Shown one piece after another: positions 1 through 11,141 of a DNA stretch of 34,299 nt (position 1 is its first letter; each line of letters opens with the position of its first letter). The position numbers and the translations under genes are program-made. The notes beneath the pieces are model-generated. The model did no database searches. It was not told the origin of the DNA and saw nothing but the letters and a program-made list of their open reading frames with translations. The DNA comes from Ignavibacteriota bacterium (GTDB lineage: Bacteria > Bacteroidota > Ignavibacteria > Kapaibacteriales > UBA2268). The stretch is from assembly GCA_020437395.1 (NCBI GenBank), contig JAGQWJ010000029.1:1-34299 (forward strand), in the 5' to 3' direction.

Positions 1-8
1 GGTAAATT

Positions 9-452
9 ATGAAGAATAAAATACTACAATATTTAACTTTAATATTATTATTATTTAGTTGTAATAATCAAGCAGAGAATGATGATTATTTGGAAGAGCC
101 CAAAACGAATTTAAATTACAAGAATGAACTTATTAAAAGTCTGAAATTAGATGAATTAGTAAATAAAGTTCTTTTCGTTCCTGATAATACTTGTAAAGGT
201 TGCTTAAAATTCATGAAAGAAAATTGTGAAAGTCTGACATCTAATAAATTTTTAGAAGTATATTATTTTAATGAATTAAATATTGATATGAATGACTGCA
301 CTAAAAAACATCAATTGAAGAAATTAGCTATTGACTATACGAATTATGATATTTATGGTATAACTCTTTACGAACTAAATAATGATTCTGTGAAAATAAC
401 CTATATTGATGCAACAAATATTGATTCTATTTATAAGTTGCTCCTAAACTAA
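9..452 (+). CDS. small putative lipoprotein with a CxxC motif
   Basis: Predicted 147-residue exported lipoprotein. The N-terminus has a short basic stretch, a hydrophobic core and a lipobox ending LFSC, so Cys18 is the likely lipidated residue. An Asn/Asp/Glu-rich stretch follows, typical of outer-membrane lipoproteins in Bacteroidota. A CxxC pair (Cys62 and Cys65, in TCKGC) follows a beta-strand-like segment (KVLFVPDN), which resembles the start of a thioredoxin fold. The rest does not show clear thioredoxin signatures. No function is recognised; a periplasmic redox or metal-binding role is possible. The gene ends about 70 bases before tRNA-Ser. Its upstream neighbour lies outside the window. 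Confidence 0.75.
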   Translation: MKNKILQYLTLILLLFSCNNQAENDDYLEEPKTNLNYKNELIKSLKLDELVNKVLFVPDNTCKGCLKFMKENCESLTSNKFLEVYYFNELNIDMNDCTKKHQLKKLAIDYTNYDIYGITLYELNNDSVKITYIDATNIDSIYKLLLN

Positions 453-478
453 ACTATTACTTTAATACAACTTTAAAA

Positions 479-509
479 TTGTTTTATAATTTCATTAATG
501 TTAGTTTTG
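479..509 (+). promoter_or_regulatory. Bacteroidota-type promoter for tRNA-Ser
   Basis: TTG at 479-481, exactly 20 bases, then TAGTTTTG at 502-509, which fits the Bacteroidota -33/-7 pattern (TTTG ... TAnnTTTG). Transcription would start near 514-516, about 10 bases before the mature tRNA 5' end at 525. The same spacing is seen upstream of gyrB. Confidence 0.6.
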
Positions 510-524
510 TAACCTTGATAGAAC

Positions 525-611
525 GGAAAGGTGCAGGAGTGGTTTAACTGGCACGCCTGGAAAGCGTGTGTACTCGCAAGGGTACCGAGGGTTCGAATCC
601 CTCCCTTTCCG
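525..611 (+). tRNA. tRNA-Ser (anticodon GGA)
   Basis: Full cloverleaf by hand. The acceptor stem is GGAAAGG (525-531) with CCTTTCC (604-610), and 611 is the discriminator G. The D stem is CAG/CTG, with GG in the D loop. The anticodon stem is CACGC/GCGTG around loop CTGGAAA, with anticodon GGA at 559-561. A long variable arm (about 569-586) marks a class II tRNA. The T arm is GAGGG-TTCGAAT-CCCTC (587-603). The 3' CCA is not encoded (the sequence after G is CAA). It reads UCC/UCU serine codons. It faces gatA, with three bases between them. Confidence 0.97.
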
Positions 612-614
612 CAA

Positions 615-2036
615 TTAACTATTTATTAGTTTAGAAATGTAATTGGCATACCCAATCATTTTTTCATCTTCAAAGTTATTACATTGGATTTGCATACCAA
701 AAGGCATCCCTTCGTCATCTAATCCTGATGGAATATTAATTGCTGGTACACCTGCTAAATTAGCAGATGCAGTATAAAAATCTGCTTTATACATTTTAAT
801 TGGGTTTTCATTTCTGCTCCCAAATTTGAACGCAGAACCTGGTGTTGTTGGCATATAGACCATATCAACTTTATCAAATGTAGATTTGTAACTGTCAGTA
901 ATCTTTCTTCTTACTTGTTGAGCTTTTCTGTAATAGGCATCGTAAAACCCACTGGACAGAACATAAGTACCCAACATGATTCTACGTTTTACTTCCATTC
1001 CGAACCCATTGGATCTAGTTTTAACATATATATTATCACCTTCATTCAATTCTGGTCTAAATCCAAATCTTACACCATCAAATCTTGCCAAATTAGATGA
1101 AGCTTCAGCAGTTGCTATTATATAATATGTAGGTATCCAAGCTTCTGAATAATGAATCGGAATTTCAATTAATTCATGACCTTCTTCTTTCAATTTATTC
1201 AAATCAGATCTATACTTCTTTGTTACATAATCAGTACAGTTATTTAATACTTCATCTGAAACATATCCAATTCTTAAATTCTTATATATATTCTCAATTT
1301 TAGAAGAACTTCTGGTTGGCCCTAAATTTGCACTAGTAGAATCATTTTCATCAACTCCAGTAATAATATCACAAACAGAAGATAAATCAACCAAATTATT
1401 ACAAAAGATACCAATTTGATCTAAAGACGATGCAAAGGCAACCAAACCAAATCTTGAGATTCTGCCATAAGATGGTTTGTAGCCAAATATGCCAGTGAAA
1501 GATGCTGGTTGCCTTACAGAACCACCTGTTTCTGAACCTAAAGAAACATGGCAAAGACCTGCAGAAACAGCAGCTGCAGAACCACCTGAAGATCCACCAG
1601 GTACATATTCTTTATTTAATGGATTTAACACATTCCCGAAATATGAATTTTCATTAGATGAACCCATCGCAAACTCATCCATATTAGTTTTACCTATGAT
1701 AATTGCTCCAGCATCAACTAATTTCTGAACTGAAGTAGCATTATAAATAGGTATATAGTTTTCTAACATTTTTGAAGCACAGGTAGTACGAATATCTTTA
1801 GTTGAGATATTATCTTTGATTGCAAGTACCATTCCTTCTAGTGTTCTGGGTTTTCCCGAATCGAAATTTTCTTGTGAAATGACAGCTTGTTTTTTTGCTA
1901 ATTCACTAGTTAAAGTAATAAAAGCATTCAAATCTTTTTTATTATCGATTTCTTTTAATAATTCATTAATAGTATCAACTACAGATTCTTTTCCAGTTTC
2001 AAATTGTTGGCGTAATTCAAAATAAGGTTTTAGCAA
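615..2036 (-). CDS. gatA: Asp-tRNA(Asn)/Glu-tRNA(Gln) amidotransferase subunit A
   Basis: Amidase-signature subunit of the GatCAB complex. It releases ammonia from glutamine for transamidation of Glu-tRNA(Gln) or Asp-tRNA(Asn) in the cytoplasm. The 473-residue length is normal. The Ser-cisSer-Lys triad is visible: Lys74 in AIKDN, Ser149 in PGGSSGGS and the nucleophile Ser173 in GSETGGSVRQPAS. The spacings of 75 and 24 residues match characterised GatA. The start is TTG at 2036: a stop lies four codons upstream in frame and the next ATG is at residue 70. GAGAG lies about 7 bases upstream. It is the last gene of the minus-strand operon. Nine bases separate it from the TatA stop, and it is in the same frame as that gene. 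gatB and gatC are not in the window. Confidence 0.95.
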   Translation of the reverse strand: MLKPYFELRQQFETGKESVVDTINELLKEIDNKKDLNAFITLTSELAKKQAVISQENFDSGKPRTLEGMVLAIKDNISTKDIRTTCASKMLENYIPIYNATSVQKLVDAGAIIIGKTNMDEFAMGSSNENSYFGNVLNPLNKEYVPGGSSGGSAAAVSAGLCHVSLGSETGGSVRQPASFTGIFGYKPSYGRISRFGLVAFASSLDQIGIFCNNLVDLSSVCDIITGVDENDSTSANLGPTRSSSKIENIYKNLRIGYVSDEVLNNCTDYVTKKYRSDLNKLKEEGHELIEIPIHYSEAWIPTYYIIATAEASSNLARFDGVRFGFRPELNEGDNIYVKTRSNGFGMEVKRRIMLGTYVLSSGFYDAYYRKAQQVRRKITDSYKSTFDKVDMVYMPTTPGSAFKFGSRNENPIKMYKADFYTASANLAGVPAINIPSGLDDEGMPFGMQIQCNNFEDEKMIGYANYISKLINS

Positions 2037-2045
2037 GTCAAGCTC

Positions 2046-2327
2046 TCAATTTTTATTTAGGTTTCTTAAATTTTTCTTAATGTCGTCAACGTTCTTGATA
2101 ACATTTTTTTTCATTTCATTTATAGGGTCTTCTACAATATCATCTTCTTGAACTTTCATTTCTTCTTTAACACTGTTCAATTCATTTTGAAATTGCATTT
2201 GTGCTTGTTTGACTTTTTGCATACCCTTGCCTAAGCTACGGGCAATTTCTGGTAACTTTTCCGGTCCGAACAAAAGGAGTACTACCACACCAATCAGTAA
2301 TAGCTCAGGTAAACCAATGTCAAACAT
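2046..2327 (-). CDS. tatA: Sec-independent protein translocase TatA/TatB family (long paralogue)
   Basis: Membrane subunit of the twin-arginine translocase, which exports folded proteins. The 93 residues begin with the short N-terminal transmembrane helix (residues 7-20, PELLLIGVVVLLLF). The invariant FG hinge and an amphipathic helix (PEKLPEIARSLGKGM) follow. A charged, helical tail of about 50 residues then follows, more TatB-like than the minimal TatA next to it. The two tat genes are in tandem, with only three bases between the upstream stop and this start. No tatC is in the window. Whether this copy acts as TatA or TatB cannot be decided from sequence alone. Confidence 0.9.
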   Translation of the reverse strand: MFDIGLPELLLIGVVVLLLFGPEKLPEIARSLGKGMQKVKQAQMQFQNELNSVKEEMKVQEDDIVEDPINEMKKNVIKNVDDIKKNLRNLNKN

Positions 2328-2330
2328 ATA

Positions 2331-2489
2331 CTACTCTTTTTTATCAACATCCGTAGTATTGGAAGCGTCTTTGAATTCTTTTATTCCTCTGCCTAGGCCT
2401 TTCATCAGCTCCGGTATTTTCTTACCGCCAAATAATAATGCAAGTACTACGACTATTAAAAGTAATTCTGGAGTGCCTAATCCAAACAT
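2331..2489 (-). CDS. tatA: minimal TatA-family translocase subunit (52 residues)
   Basis: Short gene read directly from the minus strand. It begins [20 protein letters not shown], continues [19 protein letters not shown] and stops at TAG (2331-2333). It has the full TatA core: a TM helix from residue 7 to 20, the FG hinge, then an amphipathic helix. It ends after a short polar tail, so it is near the lower size limit of the family. A good ribosome-binding site (GGAGAG) lies just upstream of the ATG. It sits between purQ (15 bases upstream) and the longer TatA paralogue (3 bases downstream). It shares the hinge with its neighbour but differs elsewhere (GGKKIPEL against GPEKLPEI), so it is an old rather than recent duplicate. 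Confidence 0.92.
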   Translation of the reverse strand: MFGLGTPELLLIVVVLALLFGGKKIPELMKGLGRGIKEFKDASNTTDVDKKE

Positions 2490-2504
2490 ATTCTCTCCGT
2501 GGAA

Positions 2505-3200
2505 TTAATTATTTATATTTTTTAAAATTGAATTAAAAATACCTACTCCATCATTGCAACCAAGTATTTCGTCGCTATATCTTTCTGGGTGAGGCATCAT
2601 TCCAAGTACATTACCCTTTTCATTACAAATTCCTGCTATATTGTTTATAGCTCCATTCGGGTTAGATTCTTTCGTTATTTCACCATTTACATCAGAATAT
2701 CTAAAAACTATCTGATTATTATTTTCTAATTTCTCTATTGTATTATCATCGGCATAATAGTTACCTTCACCATGAGCAACTGGAATCCTTAAAACAGAAT
2801 CTTTTTTTAAGTCTTTTGTAAAAATATTATTATTATTTTCAACTTTTAAATAAACATCTTTACAAACAAAATTTAATGATTCATTTCTTAAAAGTGTGCC
2901 AGGTAAAAGACCGCTCTCAGTCAAAATTTGAAAGCCATTACAGATACCTATTACGTAGCCACCTTTGTTTGCAAAATTAATAACCTCTTTCATAATAGGA
3001 GAAAAACTAGCAATAGAACCACATCTCAAATAATCCCCAAACGAGAATCCACCTGGTAAAATAACACATGAAACGTCAGAAGGAATATTTGTATCTTTAT
3101 GCCAAATTTCAACAGACTCAGCAGCAACATTTTTTGATGTTGCATAAAGTGCATCGTGGTCACAGTTTGAACCAGGGAAAACTACAACTCCAAATTTCAT
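2505..3200 (-). CDS. purQ: phosphoribosylformylglycinamidine synthase, glutaminase subunit
   Basis: Class I glutamine amidotransferase subunit of FGAM synthase in purine biosynthesis. It supplies ammonia to PurL. The 231 residues begin with the typical [14 protein letters not shown]. The nucleophile is Cys87 in GICNGFQ, and His204 and Glu206 lie in the PHPER motif near the C-terminus. The length fits stand-alone PurQ. purS lies two bases upstream, which is the usual pairing for the three-subunit PurSQL enzyme. The large PurL subunit is not in the window. Confidence 0.96.
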   Translation of the reverse strand: MKFGVVVFPGSNCDHDALYATSKNVAAESVEIWHKDTNIPSDVSCVILPGGFSFGDYLRCGSIASFSPIMKEVINFANKGGYVIGICNGFQILTESGLLPGTLLRNESLNFVCKDVYLKVENNNNIFTKDLKKDSVLRIPVAHGEGNYYADDNTIEKLENNNQIVFRYSDVNGEITKESNPNGAINNIAGICNEKGNVLGMMPHPERYSDEILGCNDGVGIFNSILKNINN

Positions 3201-3202
3201 AT

Positions 3203-3460
3203 TTATGCCTGCTCTAATATTTCTATTTCGTAATCTTCTACTATGGGATTAGCAATTATTTTTTCACAAGCTTCGCGAACAAACTCCTCAGCTTGACCAT
3301 CATTCTGTGCAGTAATATCTAATTCTACATATTTCCCAATTCTTACATTTTCCATTATGTCGTAATCCATTGAATGCAGAGCTTGTTCAACAGCTTTACC
3401 TTGGACATCTAAGATACCTTTTCTTAGAGTTATCTTTATTTTTGCTTTATAGGTATTCAT
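3203..3460 (-). CDS. purS: phosphoribosylformylglycinamidine synthase subunit PurS
   Basis: Small 85-residue subunit that bridges PurL and PurQ in the multi-subunit FGAM synthase. It has the PurS pattern: a first strand ([17 protein letters not shown]), the GKAVEQAL helix, the segment [10 protein letters not shown] and a C-terminal [11 protein letters not shown]. Its stop is two bases before purQ, so the two are probably translated together. About 32 bases separate it from pssA upstream. Its presence implies a small-type PurL elsewhere in the genome. Confidence 0.94.
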   Translation of the reverse strand: MNTYKAKIKITLRKGILDVQGKAVEQALHSMDYDIMENVRIGKYVELDITAQNDGQAEEFVREACEKIIANPIVEDYEIEILEQA

Positions 3461-3492
3461 CTATTATAAGACCCAATTTTTTATAAATTAGT

Positions 3493-4275
3493 TTAATCAA
3501 TATCGTATTGTTGTGAAAATGAATCATCACCTTCATCGCTTAAATCTTCTTCTGGTATTCTTTTCCTTAGTATCCATAGCAGAAAATGTTTAATCGAGCT
3601 AAAAATTATCCAAAAAAACATTACTGGAAATAGATACTCTCCCTTACTCAAAATTACTAATATTATGGATATAATGAATATTATAAGGAAAAATGGTTTC
3701 TCTTTAATATATTTTTTAGTTGGTCGTGGTAAATTATCGAATTTTATATTTGATACCATCACCAAGGAAACTAAAGATGGGACTATATAGTTCAAGTAAG
3801 TTACAGTTTCAGGATCATATTTTCCAGATTGCTGAATAAAAACAATGTAAGAGACGATAACCAATGCCGCAGAGGGAATAGGTAATCCTATAAAATAAGA
3901 TTTATCCTCTAAACTTGTTAAGGTTACATTGAATCTTGCTAATCTTGTAGCCCCTGCTAGAGCAGGAAATGAAGCAAATAATATTCCAAGTTCTCCACTC
4001 GTTGAAAATGCAGCTTGATAAAGCATATAGGATGGAGCAAGACCAAAAGTAACTGTGTCGCATAATGAATCTAATTCTACACCAAATTCACTTGCGGCAT
4101 TTACCAATCTTGCAGTTATACCGTCAAACATATCGAAAAAAGCACCTAATAGTATAAATAGTGCTGCTTTTTCAAATTCACCATTAGAAGTATAAATAAT
4201 TGCAACAAAACCTGAAAACAAGTTAGCAAGTGTTAGTAAATTTGGTACTATTGATCTAGTGAGTCTTATTGCCAT
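3493..4275 (-). CDS. pssA: CDP-diacylglycerol--serine O-phosphatidyltransferase
   Basis: Integral membrane enzyme that makes phosphatidylserine from CDP-diacylglycerol and serine. The CDP-alcohol phosphotransferase motif is complete: Asp51-Gly52, Ala55-Arg56, Gly65, Asp69 and Asp73. Six or more hydrophobic segments follow along the 260 residues. The C-terminus is acidic and soluble. Its ATG overlaps the psd stop by one base (TAATG), so both steps of phosphatidylethanolamine synthesis are translationally coupled. Pairing with psd supports serine rather than another alcohol as substrate. Confidence 0.95.
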   Translation of the reverse strand: MAIRLTRSIVPNLLTLANLFSGFVAIIYTSNGEFEKAALFILLGAFFDMFDGITARLVNAASEFGVELDSLCDTVTFGLAPSYMLYQAAFSTSGELGILFASFPALAGATRLARFNVTLTSLEDKSYFIGLPIPSAALVIVSYIVFIQQSGKYDPETVTYLNYIVPSLVSLVMVSNIKFDNLPRPTKKYIKEKPFFLIIFIISIILVILSKGEYLFPVMFFWIIFSSIKHFLLWILRKRIPEEDLSDEGDDSFSQQYDID

Positions 4276-4943
4276 TAATTTGATTTATTAAGTTTTGCTA
4301 TTATAGTTTTACCGGCAACAACTCTGTCACCAATTTTTACTAATACTTCTGTATCTGGTTCCATTGCAATGTCCATTCTTGAACCAAATTTCATCATACC
4401 AATCTTATCACCAACTGTTAAAGTATCTCCAACTTTTAAGTCACATACAATCCTTCGAGCAACTAGCCCAACTATTTGTTTGTAAAATACTTTTCCATAT
4501 TTGTTTTTGACACCTATTCTACTGTGTTCGTTTTTTTCGGAAGATTTCGGATGATAAGCAACTAAATAATCACCAGGTACATATTCGTAAAATTCAACTG
4601 TTCCACTAACAGGTGTTCTGTTCACGTGTACATCGATTGGTGATAAGAATATACTTATTCTTTTAGATTCTCCTTTTATATAATGGCGTTCATTTTCGAC
4701 CTCTATTTGGACAATTTTACCATCTGCAGGAGAAATAACTAATGATTCATCATTTAAAGCTTCAACAGGTATAGTTCTATCTGGATCTCTGAAAAACCAA
4801 AGAGTGAAAAGTGTTAGAATAAGACCTAACACTACAAAAGTATAAGTAAGAAATTTGTTTTCCACAAAGTATCCTGATATCAGCATTATAGCTGCAATAC
4901 CAAGCATTATTAATATGTTATCTGTACCGTATTTTGTTAGCAA
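4275..4943 (-). CDS. psd: phosphatidylserine decarboxylase (short, single-TM type) proenzyme
   Basis: Converts phosphatidylserine to phosphatidylethanolamine using a self-made pyruvoyl group. The 222 residues fit the short PSD-A type. Two N-terminal TM segments (about 9-27 and 32-51) precede FRDPDRTIP. The catalytic domain shows SPADGK (Asp74), DVHVNRTP (His106) and the self-cleavage site Gly187-Ser188 in KFGSRMD. The first available start is TTG at 4943, since a stop lies five codons upstream in frame. The first ATG, at 4907, would cut into the first TM helix. It is the first gene of the minus-strand operon and diverges from dnaN. Confidence 0.93.
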   Translation of the reverse strand: MLTKYGTDNILIMLGIAAIMLISGYFVENKFLTYTFVVLGLILTLFTLWFFRDPDRTIPVEALNDESLVISPADGKIVQIEVENERHYIKGESKRISIFLSPIDVHVNRTPVSGTVEFYEYVPGDYLVAYHPKSSEKNEHSRIGVKNKYGKVFYKQIVGLVARRIVCDLKVGDTLTVGDKIGMMKFGSRMDIAMEPDTEVLVKIGDRVVAGKTIIAKLNKSN

Positions 4944-4972
4944 CTTATTTACTTTTTATTAATTTAAAATTA

Positions 4973-5020
4973 TATATTTGTAAGTCTTTGATGTTTTGTA
5001 ACAGTCAAAGTTCAAAAATA
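4973..5020. promoter_or_regulatory. divergent psd / dnaN promoter region
   Basis: The 114-base gap between the divergent genes holds a TAnnTTTG match for dnaN (TATATTTG, 4973-4980, plus) and one for psd (TATTTTTG read on the minus strand, 5020-5013). Neither has a good TTG at the -33 distance, so both are weaker than the tRNA and gyrB promoters. Between them lies a perfect 6-bp inverted repeat, CTTTGA (4986-4991) and TCAAAG (5005-5010), a possible operator. No DnaA-box-like sequence is seen. Confidence 0.4.
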
Positions 5021-5057
5021 TAAAATAATTTAGACTTATTAATTGATTGGGCAAAAA

Positions 5058-6221
5058 ATGAATTTTACGGTAAACTTAAATGAGTTTCAAGAAGCAGTGA
5101 ATAAAACACTTCCTGCTATACCTCCAAAATCAACTTTACCTGTTTTAGAACATTTAAAGTTTGAACTTAATGATAATTTATTAGAAATAATATCTACTGA
5201 CCAAGAAATAACAATAAAAACACAATTAAATGTTGAAAATTCTACACCAGGCAAGATTTTAGTCCCTGGTAGAAAGCTAAATGACATTTTAAAGGCATTA
5301 GGTAAAACAGAAAAAATAACTTTCAATTCGAATACTGAGAATTTTGAAATTGATTTAATCACTGATTTTGGTGCTTACAAAATGAAGGGTTTAAACAATG
5401 ATGAATATATTGAATTGCCAGAACTTTTCGAATCTAATGTTGATATTTCAGATAGTTCAGTGGTTGATAATGCACTTTTACCAAAAGATGACGTTATTAG
5501 ATTAGCCGACAAAACAGCTTTTGCTGTTTCATCTGATGATTTTAGACCAGCGATGACTGGTGTACTTTTTCAATTTAGAGGACAGTTTATTAATGCTGTT
5601 TCAACCGATAGTTACAGATTAGTAAAATCAACTTATAATTCAGAAGAAATTAATTTGCCAAATGAACTCGATATTATAATTCCTTCTAGAACCATGGATA
5701 TTTTAAAAAAGGCAGATGATGAAGTTCATTTTTCTTTTATAAAAAACAATGATAAAGTAACACATATTAAATTCAAAGTTGGCTCTACAATTTACATATC
5801 AAGAATTATAGATGAAAAGTTTCCTCCTTATGAATCAGTTATTCCACAAAGCAACAATATATTTTTAAAAGTAAATAAAAACCAATTACAGTCAGCTATA
5901 AAGAGAGTTGCTATTTTTGCGAATGACATTACAAAACAAATAAGAGTTAAAATAGAGCCTACACAAATGACATTAACAGCTCAAGATATAGATTCAGGAA
6001 CAAAAGCTGATGAAAAAATATCTTGTTCTTTGGAAGGTGAACCAGTAGAAATTGGCTTTAACTATAAATTTTTAGATGAAGCAATTAGCCATATTAATAC
6101 TTCATCTGATGGCGAAATTGTATTTTCATTGTCTGAGTCTAATAAACCAGCATTACTAATGCCAGAAAAGGATTCAAAAGAATTATTGATGCTCATAATG
6201 CCTGTTAGACTAAATAATTAA
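5058..6221 (+). CDS. dnaN: DNA polymerase III subunit beta (sliding clamp)
   Basis: Ring-shaped processivity clamp that tethers replicative polymerase and other partners to DNA. From ATG 5058 the protein is 387 residues, close to the family norm. It begins MNFTVNLNEFQEAV, the expected first strand and helix of clamp domain 1. A TTG at 5043 would add five residues, but the family alignment starts at the ATG. Three clamp domains can be followed: the LPVLEH and LVPGRKL region, the TDSYRLV region in domain 2, and a C-terminal end LMIMPVRL that matches the peptide-binding face of known clamps. It is followed by a strong terminator-like hairpin before recF. Confidence 0.97.
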   Translation: MNFTVNLNEFQEAVNKTLPAIPPKSTLPVLEHLKFELNDNLLEIISTDQEITIKTQLNVENSTPGKILVPGRKLNDILKALGKTEKITFNSNTENFEIDLITDFGAYKMKGLNNDEYIELPELFESNVDISDSSVVDNALLPKDDVIRLADKTAFAVSSDDFRPAMTGVLFQFRGQFINAVSTDSYRLVKSTYNSEEINLPNELDIIIPSRTMDILKKADDEVHFSFIKNNDKVTHIKFKVGSTIYISRIIDEKFPPYESVIPQSNNIFLKVNKNQLQSAIKRVAIFANDITKQIRVKIEPTQMTLTAQDIDSGTKADEKISCSLEGEPVEIGFNYKFLDEAISHINTSSDGEIVFSLSESNKPALLMPEKDSKELLMLIMPVRLNN

Positions 6222-6238
6222 TTATTTGAAAATTAAAT

Positions 6239-6282
6239 AAAAAAAGGGTAGGCAGAATTAGATTTTGGCTTACCCTTTTTTT
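6239..6282 (+). terminator. intrinsic terminator between dnaN and recF
   Basis: A-run, then GGGTAGGC (6246-6253), a 14-base loop, GCTTACCC (6268-6275), then seven T. The stem is 8 bp with one G-U pair and can extend through the A/T tracts, so it could act in both directions. It ends only 11 bases before the recF ATG. Confidence 0.85.
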
Positions 6283-6293
6283 GTGAATAAAGT

Positions 6294-7445
6294 ATGAGAT
6301 TAGATACACTATATTTCACGAATATTCGTAACCATAGAGAGACAGAGCTTTTCTTTAGCAAACATATTAATGTTTTTTTTGGCTTGAACGGAGCTGGGAA
6401 AACATCAATTTTAGAAGCCATATCACTTGCATCAATTTCTAAAAGCTTCTTGAATACACCAGAAAATTCATTAATCAATTTTAATCAGGAAAAATTTTTA
6501 GCTCGAGTTAGAGCAATTCGCGATAGGGGTACTGATTTTACAATAGAAATAACTAAAGTAACAGGGGGCAGAAAAAAAATAACTTCGTCTTTTATGGATA
6601 ATATGAGACCTAAGGATTTAATAGGTTCATTGCCGATTATTATACTTTCTCCAGATTATAAAGAGATAACTGCAGGATCTCCAGAAAATAGAAGACGATT
6701 CGTAAACACAACTATATCTCAAATCAGTAATAATTATTTAAGTGATTTGTTTTCATATAGAAAGATACTAAAGCAGAGAAATAGTTTGCTCCAAAAATAT
6801 AAGAAGGAAAAGTATTTAGATCAAGATGAATTTAATATTTGGACAAATAAGCTAATAGAATATGGTACTAAGATAGTTAATAAAAGAGCAGAATTTATAA
6901 CTCAATTCGAACCTTATTTTTCAAAGAATTATGATATCGTCTCAGATAGAAAAGAAAAAGTACAAATAATCTATAAACCTTATGGGTTTGATGATTTGAA
7001 GTATAAGGAATTAGATAAAGAAATGATCTTCGAAAAGCTAAATAAATTGAGTTTAGAAAAACGAAAGGGTGAATTAACTAGATTTACTACTCTTTTTGGA
7101 CCACAAAAAGATGAAATAGAGTTATTAATAAATAATTTTTTAGTTAAAGATACAGCATCACAAGGTCAACACAAAACCGTATTGATTAGTTTAAAGCTCG
7201 CTGAATTTGATTATATGAAAGAAGTACTAAATGAAACTCCTGTCGTATTACTAGATGATATTTTCTCAGAATTAGACAGTAAAAGAACAGAATTAGTTAT
7301 TAAAAGAATATTAAATAATTTAGCACAGGCGTTTATAACAATTACTGAAGATGACAAAATTAAGAATATAATGCAACCTTCTGAAGAATGTTTTTATTTT
7401 TATGTAAATAATGGTGAAGTTCAATTAATAGAAGAAGAAATTTAA
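6294..7445 (+). CDS. recF: DNA replication/repair protein RecF
   Basis: SMC-like ATPase that helps load RecA at single-strand gaps. The 383 residues show the family order: a start of LDTLYFTNIRNH, Walker A at residues 30-38 (GLNGAGKTS), and the LSPDYKEITAGSPENRRRF segment at about 119-136. The ABC signature SQGQ (289-292) and Walker B VVLLDD (317-322) with the D-loop FSELDSKR follow. The start is ATG at 6294; the terminator hairpin upstream leaves little room for a longer one. Two bases separate its stop from the DUF721 gene. Confidence 0.96.
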   Translation: MRLDTLYFTNIRNHRETELFFSKHINVFFGLNGAGKTSILEAISLASISKSFLNTPENSLINFNQEKFLARVRAIRDRGTDFTIEITKVTGGRKKITSSFMDNMRPKDLIGSLPIIILSPDYKEITAGSPENRRRFVNTTISQISNNYLSDLFSYRKILKQRNSLLQKYKKEKYLDQDEFNIWTNKLIEYGTKIVNKRAEFITQFEPYFSKNYDIVSDRKEKVQIIYKPYGFDDLKYKELDKEMIFEKLNKLSLEKRKGELTRFTTLFGPQKDEIELLINNFLVKDTASQGQHKTVLISLKLAEFDYMKEVLNETPVVLLDDIFSELDSKRTELVIKRILNNLAQAFITITEDDKIKNIMQPSEECFYFYVNNGEVQLIEEEI

Positions 7446-7447
7446 AA

Positions 7448-7741
7448 ATGTCCTTAGAAAGAGAACCAATTGAATTAAAAGATTTGCTTAATTCTACTGC
7501 TACTAATTTAAATCTAGCTAATAAGAAAGTAGTAGTAGAATTAAGAAAAAACATTAATGAAATTATGTCAAACAGTTTTTCCAAATCAGTAACAATATAC
7601 GATTTAGTAAATGGTAATCTTATACTCAAAGTAGATAATCCAATTTGGAAAACAGAAATCCAATTACGAAAAGATCAGATTGTTGAAAAATTCAACAGTT
7701 ATTTAGGTGCTAATATCATTAAAAACATTGTCTTACAATGA
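7448..7741 (+). CDS. dciA: DUF721 / DciA-family protein
   Basis: 97-residue DUF721-family protein. DciA is the ancestral loader or helper of the DnaB replicative helicase in bacteria lacking DnaC/DnaI; this copy is assigned by family only. The domain pattern is visible: an N-terminal helix (ELKDLLNSTATNL), the strands NGNLILKVDNPIWKTEI, a helix (QLRKDQIVEKFNSYLG) and a final strand (IIKNIVL). Its place between recF and gyrB is the classic one for this family and supports the call. Two bases separate it from recF, so they form one transcript. The gyrB promoter begins in its last codons. Confidence 0.85.
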   Translation: MSLEREPIELKDLLNSTATNLNLANKKVVVELRKNINEIMSNSFSKSVTIYDLVNGNLILKVDNPIWKTEIQLRKDQIVEKFNSYLGANIIKNIVLQ

Positions 7742-7758
7742 ATAAATAGTTATATTTG
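7728..7758 (+). promoter_or_regulatory. Bacteroidota-type promoter for gyrB
   Basis: TTG at 7728-7730, exactly 20 bases, then TATATTTG at 7751-7758 (TAnnTTTG). The predicted start is near 7764, giving a leader of about 40 bases to the ATG at 7805. The -33 element lies inside the end of the DUF721 gene. Spacing and elements are identical in form to the tRNA-Ser promoter. Confidence 0.6.
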
Positions 7759-7804
7759 TATCTAGCATAAAAGAGAAATTAAAAACCAAAGAGACTAATA
7801 ATAA

Positions 7805-11130
<3,326 letters not shown>

Positions 11131-11141
<11 letters not shown>

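Noticed and set aside
525..617. Integration site at the tRNA-Ser 3' end
   Set aside because: gatA follows at once and there is no integrase or repeated tRNA end in the window.
5043..5057. Upstream TTG start for dnaN
   Set aside because: Adds five residues not seen in sliding clamps; ATG 5058 gives the normal first strand.
4944..5057. Replication origin next to dnaN
   Set aside because: No DnaA-box-like 9-mers and no dnaA; only promoter-like elements and one short inverted repeat.
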